Below are positions 14,959 to 24,549 of a stretch of DNA of 64,000 nucleotides, piece by piece. The DNA is from Planctomycetota bacterium. Its GTDB lineage: Bacteria > Planctomycetota > UBA1135 > GCA-002686595. The notes beneath the pieces were generated by a model. That model saw nothing but the letters and a program-made list of their open reading frames with translations. It did no database searches and was not told the DNA's origin. The position numbers and the translations under genes are program-made. The DNA is taken from contig JAEUHY010000064.1 of NCBI GenBank assembly GCA_016795325.1, positions 62,001 to 126,000 on the forward strand, written 5' to 3'. Every line of letters starts with the position of its first letter. Position 1 is the stretch's first letter.

Positions 14959-16461
14959 CTACTTCGCCACCGGGATGCGCGCGACCAGGCGCATGGACGC
15001 GGTGAGCTCTTCCATCTGCAGCCAGGGCCGCAGGTAGGCGACGGCGTTGTAGACGCCCGGCTGTCCGGGCACTTCCTTGACCTCGACCTTGGCGTCGGCG
15101 AGCGGGTACTTGGCCTTCATTTCCTGGCTCGCGCGCTCGTCTCCGGTCACGTAGTTCTTGAGCCAGTTGTCGAGCCAACGCTCGCAGTCCTTGGCTTCCA
15201 TGAACGAGCCGATCTTGTCGCGGCCCATGACCTTCAAATAGTGCGCGAAGCGCGAGGTGGCCATGATGTACGGCAGGCGTGCGGAGATGGCCGCGTTCGC
15301 GGTCGCGTCCGGCGTGTCGTACTTCTTGGGCTTCTGCGTGGTCTGCGCGCCGAAGAACACTGCGTAGTCGGTGTTCTTGTAGTGGCACAGCGGCAGGAAG
15401 CCGAGCTTGGAGAGCTCCGCCTCGCGGCGATCGGTGATGCCGATTTCCGTCGGGCACTTGCTGTCCGCGTCGCCCGAGTCGCTCGTGAACACGTGCGTCG
15501 GCAGGCCTTCGACCTTGCCGCCGCCTTCGGCGCCGCGGATCGCGGTGCAGAAGCCCGACTCAGCGAAGGCCTTGGTGAGCGTGGTGCCCATGACGTATGC
15601 CGCGTTCATCCAGCAGTAGTCGTCGTGGCCCATCTCCTTGCCGCGACCCTTCTTGTCCTGCGGGGCTTCCTCGAAGCCGAACTCCTCCACCGGCGCGGTG
15701 GCCGCGCCGTAGGGCAGGCGCGCGAGCACGCGCGGCATGGTCATGCACACAAAGCGCGAGTCGTCCGACTCACGGAACGAGCGCCACTTCTGGTATTCGG
15801 CGGTCGAGAAGATCTTCTCGAGGTCGCGCGGCTTGCTGAGCTCTTCCCAGCTCTGGAAGCCGAACAGGCCCGGCGCCGGCGCCGTCACGAACGGGCAGAA
15901 GCTCGCCGCTGCGATGCTGCTCATGCCCTGCAGCAGGCTGAGGTCCTCGGGGTGGTTCGAGAACTCGTAGTCGCCGATCAGCGCGCCGTAGGGCTCGCCG
16001 CCGGGCGTGCCGAACTCGTTCTCGTAGAGCTTCTTGAAGGTCGTGCTCTGGTCGAACTCGCTGGCCTTGTCGAGGTCCTTGAACAGGTCGCGCTTGGAGA
16101 TGTCGAGCACCTTGATCTTGAGCTGCGCGCTCGTCTCCGAGTTCATCACCAGGTGGTGCAGGCCGCGCCAAGAGCCCTCGAGCTTCTTGAACTGCTGCGA
16201 GTGCATCACCGCCGCGAGCTGCTGCGAGACCAACTCGTCGAGGCCCTTGATGGCGCCTTCGAGCGTCTGGCCGAGGTTCTTGCTCCAGCTCACCGTGCCG
16301 CGCAGCGCTTCCTGCGTCAGCGTCTTGAGCAACTCTTCGGTGCGCGAGCGCTCGGTCTGCTTGGTGGCCTTGATCGCCGCCTCGAGCAGGCTCGGCGCGG
16401 CGTCGGCGGACTCGGCCGACTGCGCTTGGTTCGCGGATTGGGATTGGGCTTCGCCGGTCAT
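14959..16461 (-). CDS. tssC: TssC (VipB), T6SS contractile sheath large subunit
   Basis: 500 residues, standard length. It has the N-terminal AAIKATKQTERSRTEELLKTL helix, KLEGSWRGLHHLV, the conserved EFDQSTTFKKLYENEFGTPGGEPYGAL block, SAEYQKWRSFRESDDSRFV-like sequence, and the C-terminal RFAHYLKVMGRDKIGSFM. With TssB it forms the contractile sheath around the Hcp tube. It lies 32 bp downstream of tssB, the invariant order in T6SS loci, and has a GAGGAG ribosome-binding site. This is the better conserved of the two TssC copies. Confidence 0.97.
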   Translation of the reverse strand: MTGEAQSQSANQAQSAESADAAPSLLEAAIKATKQTERSRTEELLKTLTQEALRGTVSWSKNLGQTLEGAIKGLDELVSQQLAAVMHSQQFKKLEGSWRGLHHLVMNSETSAQLKIKVLDISKRDLFKDLDKASEFDQSTTFKKLYENEFGTPGGEPYGALIGDYEFSNHPEDLSLLQGMSSIAAASFCPFVTAPAPGLFGFQSWEELSKPRDLEKIFSTAEYQKWRSFRESDDSRFVCMTMPRVLARLPYGAATAPVEEFGFEEAPQDKKGRGKEMGHDDYCWMNAAYVMGTTLTKAFAESGFCTAIRGAEGGGKVEGLPTHVFTSDSGDADSKCPTEIGITDRREAELSKLGFLPLCHYKNTDYAVFFGAQTTQKPKKYDTPDATANAAISARLPYIMATSRFAHYLKVMGRDKIGSFMEAKDCERWLDNWLKNYVTGDERASQEMKAKYPLADAKVEVKEVPGQPGVYNAVAYLRPWLQMEELTASMRLVARIPVAK

Positions 16462-16493
16462 GTTCGTGGCTCCTCGTGCGTGGGGGTGCGGGC

Positions 16494-17000
16494 CTACTTC
16501 TTCTCGCCGTCGACGCCCAGATCACGTCCGAGCCGCTTGAGCTCGTCGGTGTTCTTGAGCACCTTCTCGAGGATCTCTTCGAGGTCCTCCGAACGATCGA
16601 CCTTGGAAACCAAGTCCGAGAGCTTGGCGCGCGTCTCGAGCAGCTTCTTCAGCGCGGGCACCTGCTCGGCGACCTTCGCGGGCGAGAAGTCCTCGAGCGA
16701 CTTGAACGCCAAGTCGACCTGCATCTGGCTCTTGTCGCCCGCCAGCGTGTTCTCGACCTTGAAGTGCAACTCCGGCGCGGTCTTGGCGAGCACGTCGTCG
16801 AAGTTGTCGCGGTCGATCTGCGTGAACTTGCGGTCCTTCAGCGGCTTGAGGGGCTGCGTGGGGTTGCCGCTGAAATCGCCGAGCACGCCGACGACGAAGG
16901 GCAGCTCGCGCTGCACGGCGGCGCCGCCGGTCTCGACCTCGTAGCTGATGTGGACGCGCGGCTTGCGCACGCGCTCGAGCTTCTTGTGGACGCTTCCCAT
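16494..17000 (-). CDS. tssB: TssB (VipA), T6SS contractile sheath small subunit
   Basis: 168 residues, standard length. It opens MGSVHKKLERVRKPRVHISYEVETGG and has the family motif ELPFVVGVLGDFSGNP, followed by FTQIDRDNFDDVL and LAFKSLEDFSP. It ends in a helix rich in charged residues that contains the ClpV-related region. TssB pairs with TssC to form the sheath. It is located directly upstream of tssC in the operon, with AAGAGAA as a plausible ribosome-binding site. Confidence 0.97.
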   Translation of the reverse strand: MGSVHKKLERVRKPRVHISYEVETGGAAVQRELPFVVGVLGDFSGNPTQPLKPLKDRKFTQIDRDNFDDVLAKTAPELHFKVENTLAGDKSQMQVDLAFKSLEDFSPAKVAEQVPALKKLLETRAKLSDLVSKVDRSEDLEEILEKVLKNTDELKRLGRDLGVDGEKK

Positions 17001-17042
17001 TGTGGTTCTCTTGCGGGCCGTCGATGCGGTGGGGTGGTTGGG

Positions 17043-18155
17043 TTACTGCTCGGTGGGCGGCGGGCGAATGCCCGTCATCATTTGGTACGTGGAGCGCGAG
17101 CCCGCGTCGGGGATCAGCTCCTCGATCAGCTCGTGCAACGGCAAGTTGCCCCAGCGGACCGCTTGCTCGACGAGGTACGCGATCGGCGAGTGCGGCTCGG
17201 CGCGCCGGTAGTACTCGGCGACCGCCTTGAGCGTGCGCAGCGCGTCCTCGCGCGAGCGCAGCGGACCGCCGGGTGCGGCCGCGGCGGCGCTGGGAGCGCT
17301 GCTGGCGGGCGCATCGGAAGCGGGTGACGCTTCGGCCGCAGGCGCGTCGGGCACAACTTCGCGCGCGACGTAGCTCAGCACTTCGGCGACGCGCGCCAGC
17401 GCGTCCGCGATGCGCGTCGAGGGCGGGGCGAAGTGTCCGCAGCGCTGTTCGAGCGCGGCGTTGAGCGCGCTGAACGCCGCGCGGCACGCGTCGAGGTCCT
17501 CCGACAGCTCGCGGAACGAAGTCGCGCCGCCGTTGCGGGCCGCGCTGCGGAACTGCTCGAGCGTCGGTGTCCCGGCCGCGATGCGCTGCTGGCGCTGTTC
17601 GGCGTCCTCGATGCGCTCGAGCGCGCTCGCCTGGTGGTAGTGCCAGGAGCTGAACGGGCCCGCGTTCTCGATCGTCCCGGTCAGCGGAACCAGGCTGATC
17701 GGCGCGATCAGCGTGCCTTCGGCGTCGTCGCCGTTCAGACCGGTGAGCGGCGCGACGCGCGTCGACACGCCGTCTTCGTCGGGCAGCGGGTGCAGCGCAT
17801 CCCAGTAGCGTTCGACCCAACCGTGGATCAGTTTGAAGCCGTCGCGCAGGCCGGCGAAGCCGTGCTCGCGCACCAGCGCTTCGATCCACCAGCCCGCGAC
17901 CTCGAGATCCTTGGACTGTTCGGCGAGCAGCTTGGGCGCGAACTCGAGCACCGGCGTCCAGTCGGGCAGGCTCGCGTTGGCGTCGTCGCCGTGCAACGAC
18001 TGACGCTCGGCGGCGCGCGCGGCCGAGCGCGCGTCCTTGATGCGGTAGTAGAGCGAACCCGGATCGGGATCCAGGCGCACGTTCACGCCCGCGGGCGCTG
18101 CCTCGGAGATCGGCGCGAGCAGGGCGTCGAGGGGGAGCGTTTCAGCGCTGGCCAT
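17043..18155 (-). CDS. tssA: TssA (ImpA family), T6SS assembly cap/baseplate protein
   Basis: 370 residues. The ImpA N-terminal domain is clear: LLAPISEAAPAGVNVRLDP, YYRIKDARSAAR, the LEVAGWWIEALVREHGFAGLRDGF block and ERYWDALHPLPDEDG. A Pro/Ala/Ser linker (about 265-300) precedes a short C-terminal domain containing PHSPIAYLVEQAVRWGNLPLHELI. The size and short C-terminus resemble the TssA1 class of Pseudomonas rather than the long VasJ-type TssA. TssA primes sheath assembly and stays at the baseplate or distal end. It is 43 bp upstream of tssB. Confidence 0.93.
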   Translation of the reverse strand: MASAETLPLDALLAPISEAAPAGVNVRLDPDPGSLYYRIKDARSAARAAERQSLHGDDANASLPDWTPVLEFAPKLLAEQSKDLEVAGWWIEALVREHGFAGLRDGFKLIHGWVERYWDALHPLPDEDGVSTRVAPLTGLNGDDAEGTLIAPISLVPLTGTIENAGPFSSWHYHQASALERIEDAEQRQQRIAAGTPTLEQFRSAARNGGATSFRELSEDLDACRAAFSALNAALEQRCGHFAPPSTRIADALARVAEVLSYVAREVVPDAPAAEASPASDAPASSAPSAAAAAPGGPLRSREDALRTLKAVAEYYRRAEPHSPIAYLVEQAVRWGNLPLHELIEELIPDAGSRSTYQMMTGIRPPPTEQ

Positions 18156-18264
18156 GGCGGGGAGTGGGGACAGGTCGAAAGGGCCGCGTCGTGCGCCACA
18201 GGGGCGCTCGGGCGCGGGTCGATCGTAGCTCGGAGGACGTTGGGCGGAGGCGCGGCAACTGGGC

Positions 18265-19485
18265 TCAGCGCACGCGGCTGCGCAGGGAGAGGAACGCGCC
18301 GCGGAGCGATTCGGCGAGCGGGGGCAGTTGCTCGGGCGCCGGCGCCGCGCCAGCGGCGGAGCGGCCTTCGGCGGGGCACAGGTCCCCGGGAAGTCGCGCG
18401 CGGCCGGGCTGCGGCGCTCGCAACCACAACGCGTCGGCCGGGGAGGGCGTGGCGCGGAAGATGGTCACGAAGGCCGGAGTGAGCGTTGGGGCGGGCGTTG
18501 GGGACGCTGCAGCGCTCTCTCCGGACTGGGCGGGGCCAGCCGCGTCGCCGCTCGCTGCGAACGGGTTTTCGGCGCTGGGCGCGGAGGAACTGGCGAACGG
18601 ATCGGAGCTCGGGCTCCCGAACGGGTTCGCGTCCGAGGGGGCGGCGAACGGGTCGGGAGCGGGTGCGAACGGATCGGGTGCGGGCGCGAACGGATCGCTC
18701 GACGACGAGGAGAACGACGAGCCGAACGGGTCGGCGGGCGGGGTCTCGGGCGCGGGCTCAGGCGGCGGCGCCGGCTTCGCGGGCAGCGGGAAGAACAGCG
18801 ACGGAAGCATGTCGCGTCCGACGAGGTTGAACTCGACCAGCAACTTGAGCCAGGCGTGGGCCTGCGGCCGCGGCGGCAGGTCGACGACGAGCGGCAACCG
18901 GATCGGCCCGCGGTGGGCGCCGCGGCGCAAGGCTTCGAGGCCGCACAGCGTCTCGAGCAAGCCTTCCTTGCCCTTGCCGGGCCACAGCGCGTTGAGCCAG
19001 GTCTCGAACTCGATGCTCTCCGCGGCCGGCGACTCGAGCGTCGCGAAGTCGATCTGCTCGCTGCGCATCTTGGCGAGGTACGACTGAGCGTCGGAGTGCT
19101 CCTCGCGCGCGTCGTACACCGCGTACATCCGATTCCAGATCGCGGCCGCCAGCGGCCCGCCCTGCTCCCAGTCCTCGGCCACCGCCTTCTTCTTGCGTTC
19201 GACGAAGGCCACGAAGGGGAACGGCCGCAGACCGCCGGTGTCGCTCGAGGGCCAGGCGGCGCCGACCAGCGGCGCGCCCCACGAATCGCCGAGCACGAAA
19301 GCCGCCGGCCAGGGCAACGTCAGCGCGTCCTTGGCGTTCGGCGCCTGGGAGAACGCGCGGTCGAGCCAGTCGCGGAAGGCCTGGCCCGCGCCCTGACCCG
19401 CGCCGACGCGCAGGTAGTCCTTGGCCAGCGGCAGCTTGCCGTAGAGCTGGACGGAGGCTTGTTCTTTGCCGAGGAAGGAAAACAT
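18265..19485 (-). CDS. tagF: TagF-like T6SS regulatory protein with DPF/NPF-repeat linker
   Basis: 406 residues. The N-terminal ~250 residues match the TagF/ImpM (DUF2094) domain: VQLYGKLPLAKDYLRVG, FRDWLDRAF, then the SWGAPLVGAAWPSSDTGG and RPFPFVAFVE pattern. Then comes a low-complexity stretch (about 18555-18740) with five DPF and two NPF tripeptides in Ser/Ala/Pro sequence, and a short C-terminal part. In Pseudomonas TagF is a post-translational repressor that holds Fha1 until the kinase pathway or TagF release frees it. The FHA and kinase genes at 31282-36329 are likely partners. The ATG at 19483-19485 is chosen because the family begins right there; longer frames shadow tssM. Confidence 0.88.
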   Translation of the reverse strand: MFSFLGKEQASVQLYGKLPLAKDYLRVGAGQGAGQAFRDWLDRAFSQAPNAKDALTLPWPAAFVLGDSWGAPLVGAAWPSSDTGGLRPFPFVAFVERKKKAVAEDWEQGGPLAAAIWNRMYAVYDAREEHSDAQSYLAKMRSEQIDFATLESPAAESIEFETWLNALWPGKGKEGLLETLCGLEALRRGAHRGPIRLPLVVDLPPRPQAHAWLKLLVEFNLVGRDMLPSLFFPLPAKPAPPPEPAPETPPADPFGSSFSSSSSDPFAPAPDPFAPAPDPFAAPSDANPFGSPSSDPFASSSAPSAENPFAASGDAAGPAQSGESAAASPTPAPTLTPAFVTIFRATPSPADALWLRAPQPGRARLPGDLCPAEGRSAAGAAPAPEQLPPLAESLRGAFLSLRSRVR

Positions 19486-19502
19486 CGCGCGGGGGCTCCT
19501 GG

Positions 19503-22500
19503 TCACTCCAGACGCTGCGGGCGCACCGGCAGGTCGCGGTCGAGGAAGCGCAACTCGAACGGCGCCGGCAGGCGCGCGTCCTCGGGCTGCACCGTGACGA
19601 GCCACAGTCCGCCCTCGGTCTTCTCGCCGCTCCAGGCGAGCAGCAGCGGCGCGAGCGAGGTGTAGATCTCGACCTTGGCGTCGCCCGGTTCGAACTCGCG
19701 CGCGCCGCTGGGCGTGTCGTTCCAGCGCATGCGCAGCTTCTTGCCCGAGTCGGCGCGGAAGCTCCACTCGAGGATCTTCTCGGGCATGTCCGCGTCGACG
19801 TTCTCGTACTCCCAGCCGCCGAGCGCGTCGATCGGCGCGTAGAACGACTCGCGCCAACCCTGGCCCTTCTTGTTGGGATCCCAGATCGAGAGCGATTGGC
19901 CCACGCGCGGCTTGAGCGCGACCTTGACCGAGCCGTCCTCCACGCGCCGACCGTCGGCGCCGAGGAAGAACGTCTGCAGGTCCATCAGGAAGCGCTGCGT
20001 CGCGAGCACCGGATCGGCCGGCGTCGGCGCATCGGGGCCGCCCGGCGGCGCGAGACCGATCTCGACCGCCTTGTAGCGCGCCTGCAACTGGTCGAACTTG
20101 CCGCTCTTGCGGTTGAGCAGCGCGTACAGGCGCTGCATCAACGCGCTCTCGTCGAACTTCGAGCGCGTGAGCGTGAAGTCGGTGGTGTACAGCGCGTCGA
20201 CGAGCTCGCGGTTTTCGTCGAGCAATTCGCGCAGGTCGGCGCCGTAGCGCAGCTTGACCTCGTCGACCAGCCGCAGGCGCAGCGTGTCCCACAGCGCGCG
20301 CGCGTAGGCCCCGCCGCCGTTGGGCGGCACGTCCTGGTCGGCGCGTTTGGTGCTGTCGATCTCGAAGATGCGCACCGCGAGGTCGGCGCCGCTCGTCGTG
20401 CGCATGACGCCGTCGGCCACGCCCGTCAACCACTCGACGTACGGGCTGCGGCTGAGCGCGCTGCCGTTCGCCGGCGCCTTGAGTCCGCGCAGCGCCTCGA
20501 GCGCCTTGCCGGCGCGCTCGAGCTTGAGGAACACCGCCGAGTTCTTCGCGAACAGCGGATCGTCGAGCGGCGGCGGCTGCGCGACTTCGTCGAGACCCTT
20601 GATCAGGTCTTCGATCGAGCTGCGCGAGAGCTTGTCCTTGACCTTGGCCGCCGCGTCGGAGAGCGACAACCCGGCTTGGCCGTGCAGTTGCGGCGGACGC
20701 CAGTAGGCGCGCAGCGCGGCTTCGTGCTGCTGCAGGCGCTCGATCAGGCAGCGCTCGACGTCGTCGATCCACGCGCCGTCGAGTCCGTCGCGCGTCTCGT
20801 CGCCCGCGACGCCAAAGCGTTGCTTCACGAGCGCGAAGTGCTCGCCGAGCGTCTGCAGCATGGCCTTGGTGTGCGCGCCGCCCTCGGGCAGCTGGCGCCA
20901 GTACTCGACGAGCAACTCCTGACGCCCGTCGGCGTAGCGCTTCATCAAGTTCTTGGCGCGCTGCGCGGTCGAAGCGCCGCAGCGCTCCGCCGCGGCCGCG
21001 AGCGTGTCGAGCACGGCCGGCGCCAGCGTCGGCGCCTCCGTGGCGTCGGGCGCAGCGAGCAACGCGCGCCAGTTCTTGTCGAGGTGCTCGAAGTGTTCGG
21101 CGAGCAGCGAGTCGAGGTGCGCGCAGAACGCGGCGGTGCGTTCCGCGTCGAGCGCGGCCAGCGCGGCGCGAGCTGCGGAAAGCTGTTCGACCAGCGAACG
21201 CGCGAGCTCGTTTTGCTCGAGCGCCGCGCCCGCGCTCGCCTGGGCCTCGCCGAGCGCCTTCCAGTTCGGGCAACGCTCTGCGAACTGCCGGCCGGCTTCG
21301 CGCAGCTTGGCGACGTAGGCGAGTTTCGAGCGTTCGCTGAAGCGCAGCTCGCGCGCCGCGGCGGCGACGTCGGCGCCGAGCGTAGCGATGCTCCAATCCG
21401 CGTTGGGCTTGGCCTTGCAGGCCGCGATCAGCGAGGCGTCGAGCATCGACGAGAGCTCGCTCGTCGGAACTTCGAGCTGGCCGTTCCAGCCGGCGATCTT
21501 CTCGTCGAGCGCGGCCTTGGCGACCTGGGCGACTTCGCCGCCGCGCGCGCCGAAGCTCCACTCGGCGCTGATGTTCTTGCCTGCGCCGGCGAACTGCGCG
21601 TCGATGAAGCGGAACAGGTCCTGGTGCGCGCGCCAGTCGCGTTCGACGCGGCCGACGGCCTGACGCTGCGCGAGCAGCGCGGCGAGGCGCTCGCGCGGTT
21701 CGCCCAGCTGGTCGCGGAACTGCAACTTCACGGGCGTCGCCTTGACCGAGAACGTGCTCTGCGTGAGCGGCTCGAGGTCGCGTTGCGCGCGCGTCAGCGC
21801 GTCGGCGGTCGCCACGAACTGCGCTGTGATCGCGAAGCTCGCGCGCTCGTCTTGCAGCGCCGGGTTCGAGAGCTGCTCGTGCAGACGCGCGATGCCCAGC
21901 CACGCGACCATGTAGCCGACGCCGCCGCGCGGTTGCCAGGCGACGCCCGGCGTGAGGCACTCGTCGACGAGGTCGAGCGCGAGCTTGGCGGCTTCGTCGA
22001 TGCTGCGCGCGGCGCCGGGCGGGGCCGGCGACACGGCCGCGCCGCCGTACTCCAGGCGCGCCTCGATGGCGCGCGTGAGCGTGAAGCGCTCGTTGCTCGG
22101 CGAGTTGAACTCGCGCTCGGCCTGCGGGAGCGCGCTCTCGACGAGCTGCACCGCGTCGCGGTTCGAGAAATCGAGCTCGCCCAGCAGCAGCGTCGCGCGG
22201 CCCATGAGCGCGAGCAGCTCGTCGTGGTCGGCCGGCTTGGCGGCGGCGAGTTCGCGCACGTTGTCGAGCAGTCGCTCGCGCAGCCGCGGCGCAAGACGAT
22301 GGTCGAACTCCGCGACGTAGAGTTGCTTCAAGTCCTCGCGCGTCGAGTTCCAGATCTCCTCGGAGACGACACGTTCCGCTTGGATCGCCGCGCGCGTCGC
22401 GTACAGCGACTCGAGCATGCGCGGGACCGCCCAGTCGCGTCCGCCGTCGAGGTCGCGCGCGAGCTCCAGCGCGGTTTGCGTCGACTTGTTGACCTCGCCG

Positions 22501-23834
22501 CCCGATCCGCCGGCGAGGTAGGTGATGGCGGCGATGATCGAGCCGAGCGCGATCACGCCCGACACGCCGTAGCCGACCATGGCCTGCTTCTGCGCCGCGA
22601 GCGCGCGTCCCTTGGTGGGGCGCACCAGGCCGCGCTCGCCGAACACGCGCGAGCGCACGAGGTCCTTGATGAAGTACGCGCGCTGCTTGGTGAAGAGCGC
22701 CTCGAGGTCGCGTTGGTCGGCCTCGTTGGTCGAGCCCATCACCGAAGCGCAGGCGCGCGCCATCGGCACGCCGCTCTGCAGACCGCTGGTGAGGTACAGG
22801 CCGCGGAAGGTGAGCTTGCCCTCGAGCGAGCTCTCGGTGAACACGCGCCGCAGGTAGATCTCGAGCGGCTCGAACAGCGCAGCAAGCTCCTCGGGGAACG
22901 CGTACAGGCGATCGACCTCGCCGAGCGCTTCGGGGATGTGCGCGCTGGCGAGCATCTGAGCGCGCAGCGCGCGGGCGCGCTGCACCATGCCCGAAAATCC
23001 CAGGCGCGCTTCTTCGATGTCGAAGGGCGCGTCGACCTTCTCGGCGCCGCGCGACCAACCGAACATCTCGTGGCGCTTGTTCGCGTCGAGGCGGTGCACC
23101 GATTCGGCGAAGCCGAAGAGCTTGTCGGCCTTGGTCAACACGACGTAGATCGGCAGCTGCGCTTCGAGCTGGTTGGCCAGCGTGAGCAGCGCGCCTTGGA
23201 TCTTGTTGGCCTTGCTCTTGGCGAGGTCCGGCGCGTCGCCGAGCAGGCTGTCGCACGGCACCACGAGCAAGATGCCGTTGGCCGGGCACAGCGGTCGGAA
23301 GTCGACCAGCAGCTTGAGGAACGCCTCCCACTCGAGCTGGTCCGCCACGCCGCCCTCGTGCGTGAACAGGCGGCCGGCGAGGTCGAGGATCACGGCCTCT
23401 TCGGTGAACCACCAGTCGCAACCGCGCGTGCCGCCGATGCCGGAGAGCTTGTTCTGGCCGAAGGGGAAGTGCAGGTCGCTGTTCTGCAGCAGCACGCTCT
23501 TGCCCGACTGCGGTTCGCCGACGAGCAAATAGAACGGCAGCTCGTAGCGATCGATCTTCTGCTTCTCGAGCTCGACGACGAACCCGTCCCACTCGCGCTT
23601 GCGGTCCTCGATGCCTTCCTTGGCGGTCAGACCCTCGTCGAAGGCGCGGCGCTTGCGCTTGCGGTAGACACGCAGGCCGACCTCCGTCAGCGCCCAGCCG
23701 ATTCCGACAGCGAGCACGGTCCACAGCACCGGCTTCAAGAGCTCGGGGACGAGCACCACGAGCACGGCCAGTCCCACCAGCACCAGGACGGCGATCGCGA
23801 TCCAGAACCAACGACTGGAGAAGATGCGCTTCAT
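19503..23834 (-). CDS. tssM: TssM (IcmF family), T6SS inner-membrane channel protein
   Basis: 1443 residues. Two N-terminal membrane segments (about 9-30 and 36-53) precede a cytoplasmic GTPase-like domain with Walker A GEPQSGKS at 106-113. A third membrane segment lies at about 415-440 (GVSGVIALGSIIAAITYLAGG). The rest is the large periplasmic domain, ending in the beta-rich region LTPAVLLAWSGEKTEGGLW-like sequence that contacts TssJ. TssM with TssL and TssJ forms the envelope-spanning complex. It is somewhat longer than typical TssM (about 1100-1300), the extra length being in the periplasmic helices. It overlaps no neighbour and sits 10 bp from tssL. Confidence 0.97.
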   Translation of the reverse strand: MKRIFSSRWFWIAIAVLVLVGLAVLVVLVPELLKPVLWTVLAVGIGWALTEVGLRVYRKRKRRAFDEGLTAKEGIEDRKREWDGFVVELEKQKIDRYELPFYLLVGEPQSGKSVLLQNSDLHFPFGQNKLSGIGGTRGCDWWFTEEAVILDLAGRLFTHEGGVADQLEWEAFLKLLVDFRPLCPANGILLVVPCDSLLGDAPDLAKSKANKIQGALLTLANQLEAQLPIYVVLTKADKLFGFAESVHRLDANKRHEMFGWSRGAEKVDAPFDIEEARLGFSGMVQRARALRAQMLASAHIPEALGEVDRLYAFPEELAALFEPLEIYLRRVFTESSLEGKLTFRGLYLTSGLQSGVPMARACASVMGSTNEADQRDLEALFTKQRAYFIKDLVRSRVFGERGLVRPTKGRALAAQKQAMVGYGVSGVIALGSIIAAITYLAGGSGGEVNKSTQTALELARDLDGGRDWAVPRMLESLYATRAAIQAERVVSEEIWNSTREDLKQLYVAEFDHRLAPRLRERLLDNVRELAAAKPADHDELLALMGRATLLLGELDFSNRDAVQLVESALPQAEREFNSPSNERFTLTRAIEARLEYGGAAVSPAPPGAARSIDEAAKLALDLVDECLTPGVAWQPRGGVGYMVAWLGIARLHEQLSNPALQDERASFAITAQFVATADALTRAQRDLEPLTQSTFSVKATPVKLQFRDQLGEPRERLAALLAQRQAVGRVERDWRAHQDLFRFIDAQFAGAGKNISAEWSFGARGGEVAQVAKAALDEKIAGWNGQLEVPTSELSSMLDASLIAACKAKPNADWSIATLGADVAAAARELRFSERSKLAYVAKLREAGRQFAERCPNWKALGEAQASAGAALEQNELARSLVEQLSAARAALAALDAERTAAFCAHLDSLLAEHFEHLDKNWRALLAAPDATEAPTLAPAVLDTLAAAAERCGASTAQRAKNLMKRYADGRQELLVEYWRQLPEGGAHTKAMLQTLGEHFALVKQRFGVAGDETRDGLDGAWIDDVERCLIERLQQHEAALRAYWRPPQLHGQAGLSLSDAAAKVKDKLSRSSIEDLIKGLDEVAQPPPLDDPLFAKNSAVFLKLERAGKALEALRGLKAPANGSALSRSPYVEWLTGVADGVMRTTSGADLAVRIFEIDSTKRADQDVPPNGGGAYARALWDTLRLRLVDEVKLRYGADLRELLDENRELVDALYTTDFTLTRSKFDESALMQRLYALLNRKSGKFDQLQARYKAVEIGLAPPGGPDAPTPADPVLATQRFLMDLQTFFLGADGRRVEDGSVKVALKPRVGQSLSIWDPNKKGQGWRESFYAPIDALGGWEYENVDADMPEKILEWSFRADSGKKLRMRWNDTPSGAREFEPGDAKVEIYTSLAPLLLAWSGEKTEGGLWLVTVQPEDARLPAPFELRFLDRDLPVRPQRLE

Positions 23835-23844
23835 TGGGCGGGGG

Positions 23845-24546
23845 CTACCGCGCGGGCTGGGCGAGCCGTTCGGCGTGCTCGCGGATCTGTTGGTTGGCCT
23901 TGCGGTTCTTGAAGGTCGTCACCGCGTCGCCCGCGAGCAGCGCGAACAGCACCGCGCCCATCGCGACGAGCACGAAGCGCAGGATCCCCGCGGTCGGCAG
24001 GCGCGCCGGCTCGCGCGGCGAATTGCGGTCGTAGGCTTCGGGCGCGAGGCGCTCGTCGCTCGAGGCGAGGCGCGCCTTCTCGAACAGCAACTGGCGCTTG
24101 CGCTCGAGCTCCTTGCGCGCCCCGTAGAGCTTGCCCTGGAAGCCCAGCGCGATGCAGGTGAACAGCACGTGCGCGACCTCGGCGGCGTCGTTGCTGGGAT
24201 CGCCCAGCACTTCGTCGACGACCTCGAAGAACTTGTCGCCGCCCTCCGAGGTCTGGCACAGCTTCATCTCGAGCAGCTGCATCGACCAGGCCATGCGGTT
24301 GGGCCAGTTCGAGCCGAGCACGATCTGATCGGCCGCCGCGATCAGCGCGTACTTCACGCGCTCGAACAGCGGGCGCAGCTTGCGGTCGCTCTCGCAGGCG
24401 CGCTCGATCGCATCGAGCTCGCGCTCGAGCGCGGCGTGCAGCTCCTCGACGCTGGCCGTGTTGGTCTCCGCATTGCGGCGGAAGGTCGTCAGGTACGAGA
24501 ACAGCGGCGTGCACGCTTCGTGCAGGCTGGCCGGCTTGGTTGCCAT
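23845..24546 (-). CDS. tssL: TssL (DotU/IcmH family), T6SS inner-membrane protein
   Basis: 233 residues. The cytoplasmic DotU domain shows the ALIAAADQIVLGSNWPN motif (the family's conserved D-E/Q alignment region), then FFEVVDEVLGDP and FTCIALGFQGKLYG. A single C-terminal membrane segment spans about 188-208. There is no peptidoglycan-binding OmpA-like extension, so cell-wall anchoring must come from another protein. TssL binds TssM and the baseplate protein TssK. It is flanked by tssK and tssM with 3-10 bp gaps. Confidence 0.95.
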   Translation of the reverse strand: MATKPASLHEACTPLFSYLTTFRRNAETNTASVEELHAALERELDAIERACESDRKLRPLFERVKYALIAAADQIVLGSNWPNRMAWSMQLLEMKLCQTSEGGDKFFEVVDEVLGDPSNDAAEVAHVLFTCIALGFQGKLYGARKELERKRQLLFEKARLASSDERLAPEAYDRNSPREPARLPTAGILRFVLVAMGAVLFALLAGDAVTTFKNRKANQQIREHAERLAQPAR

Positions 24547-24549
24547 CGG

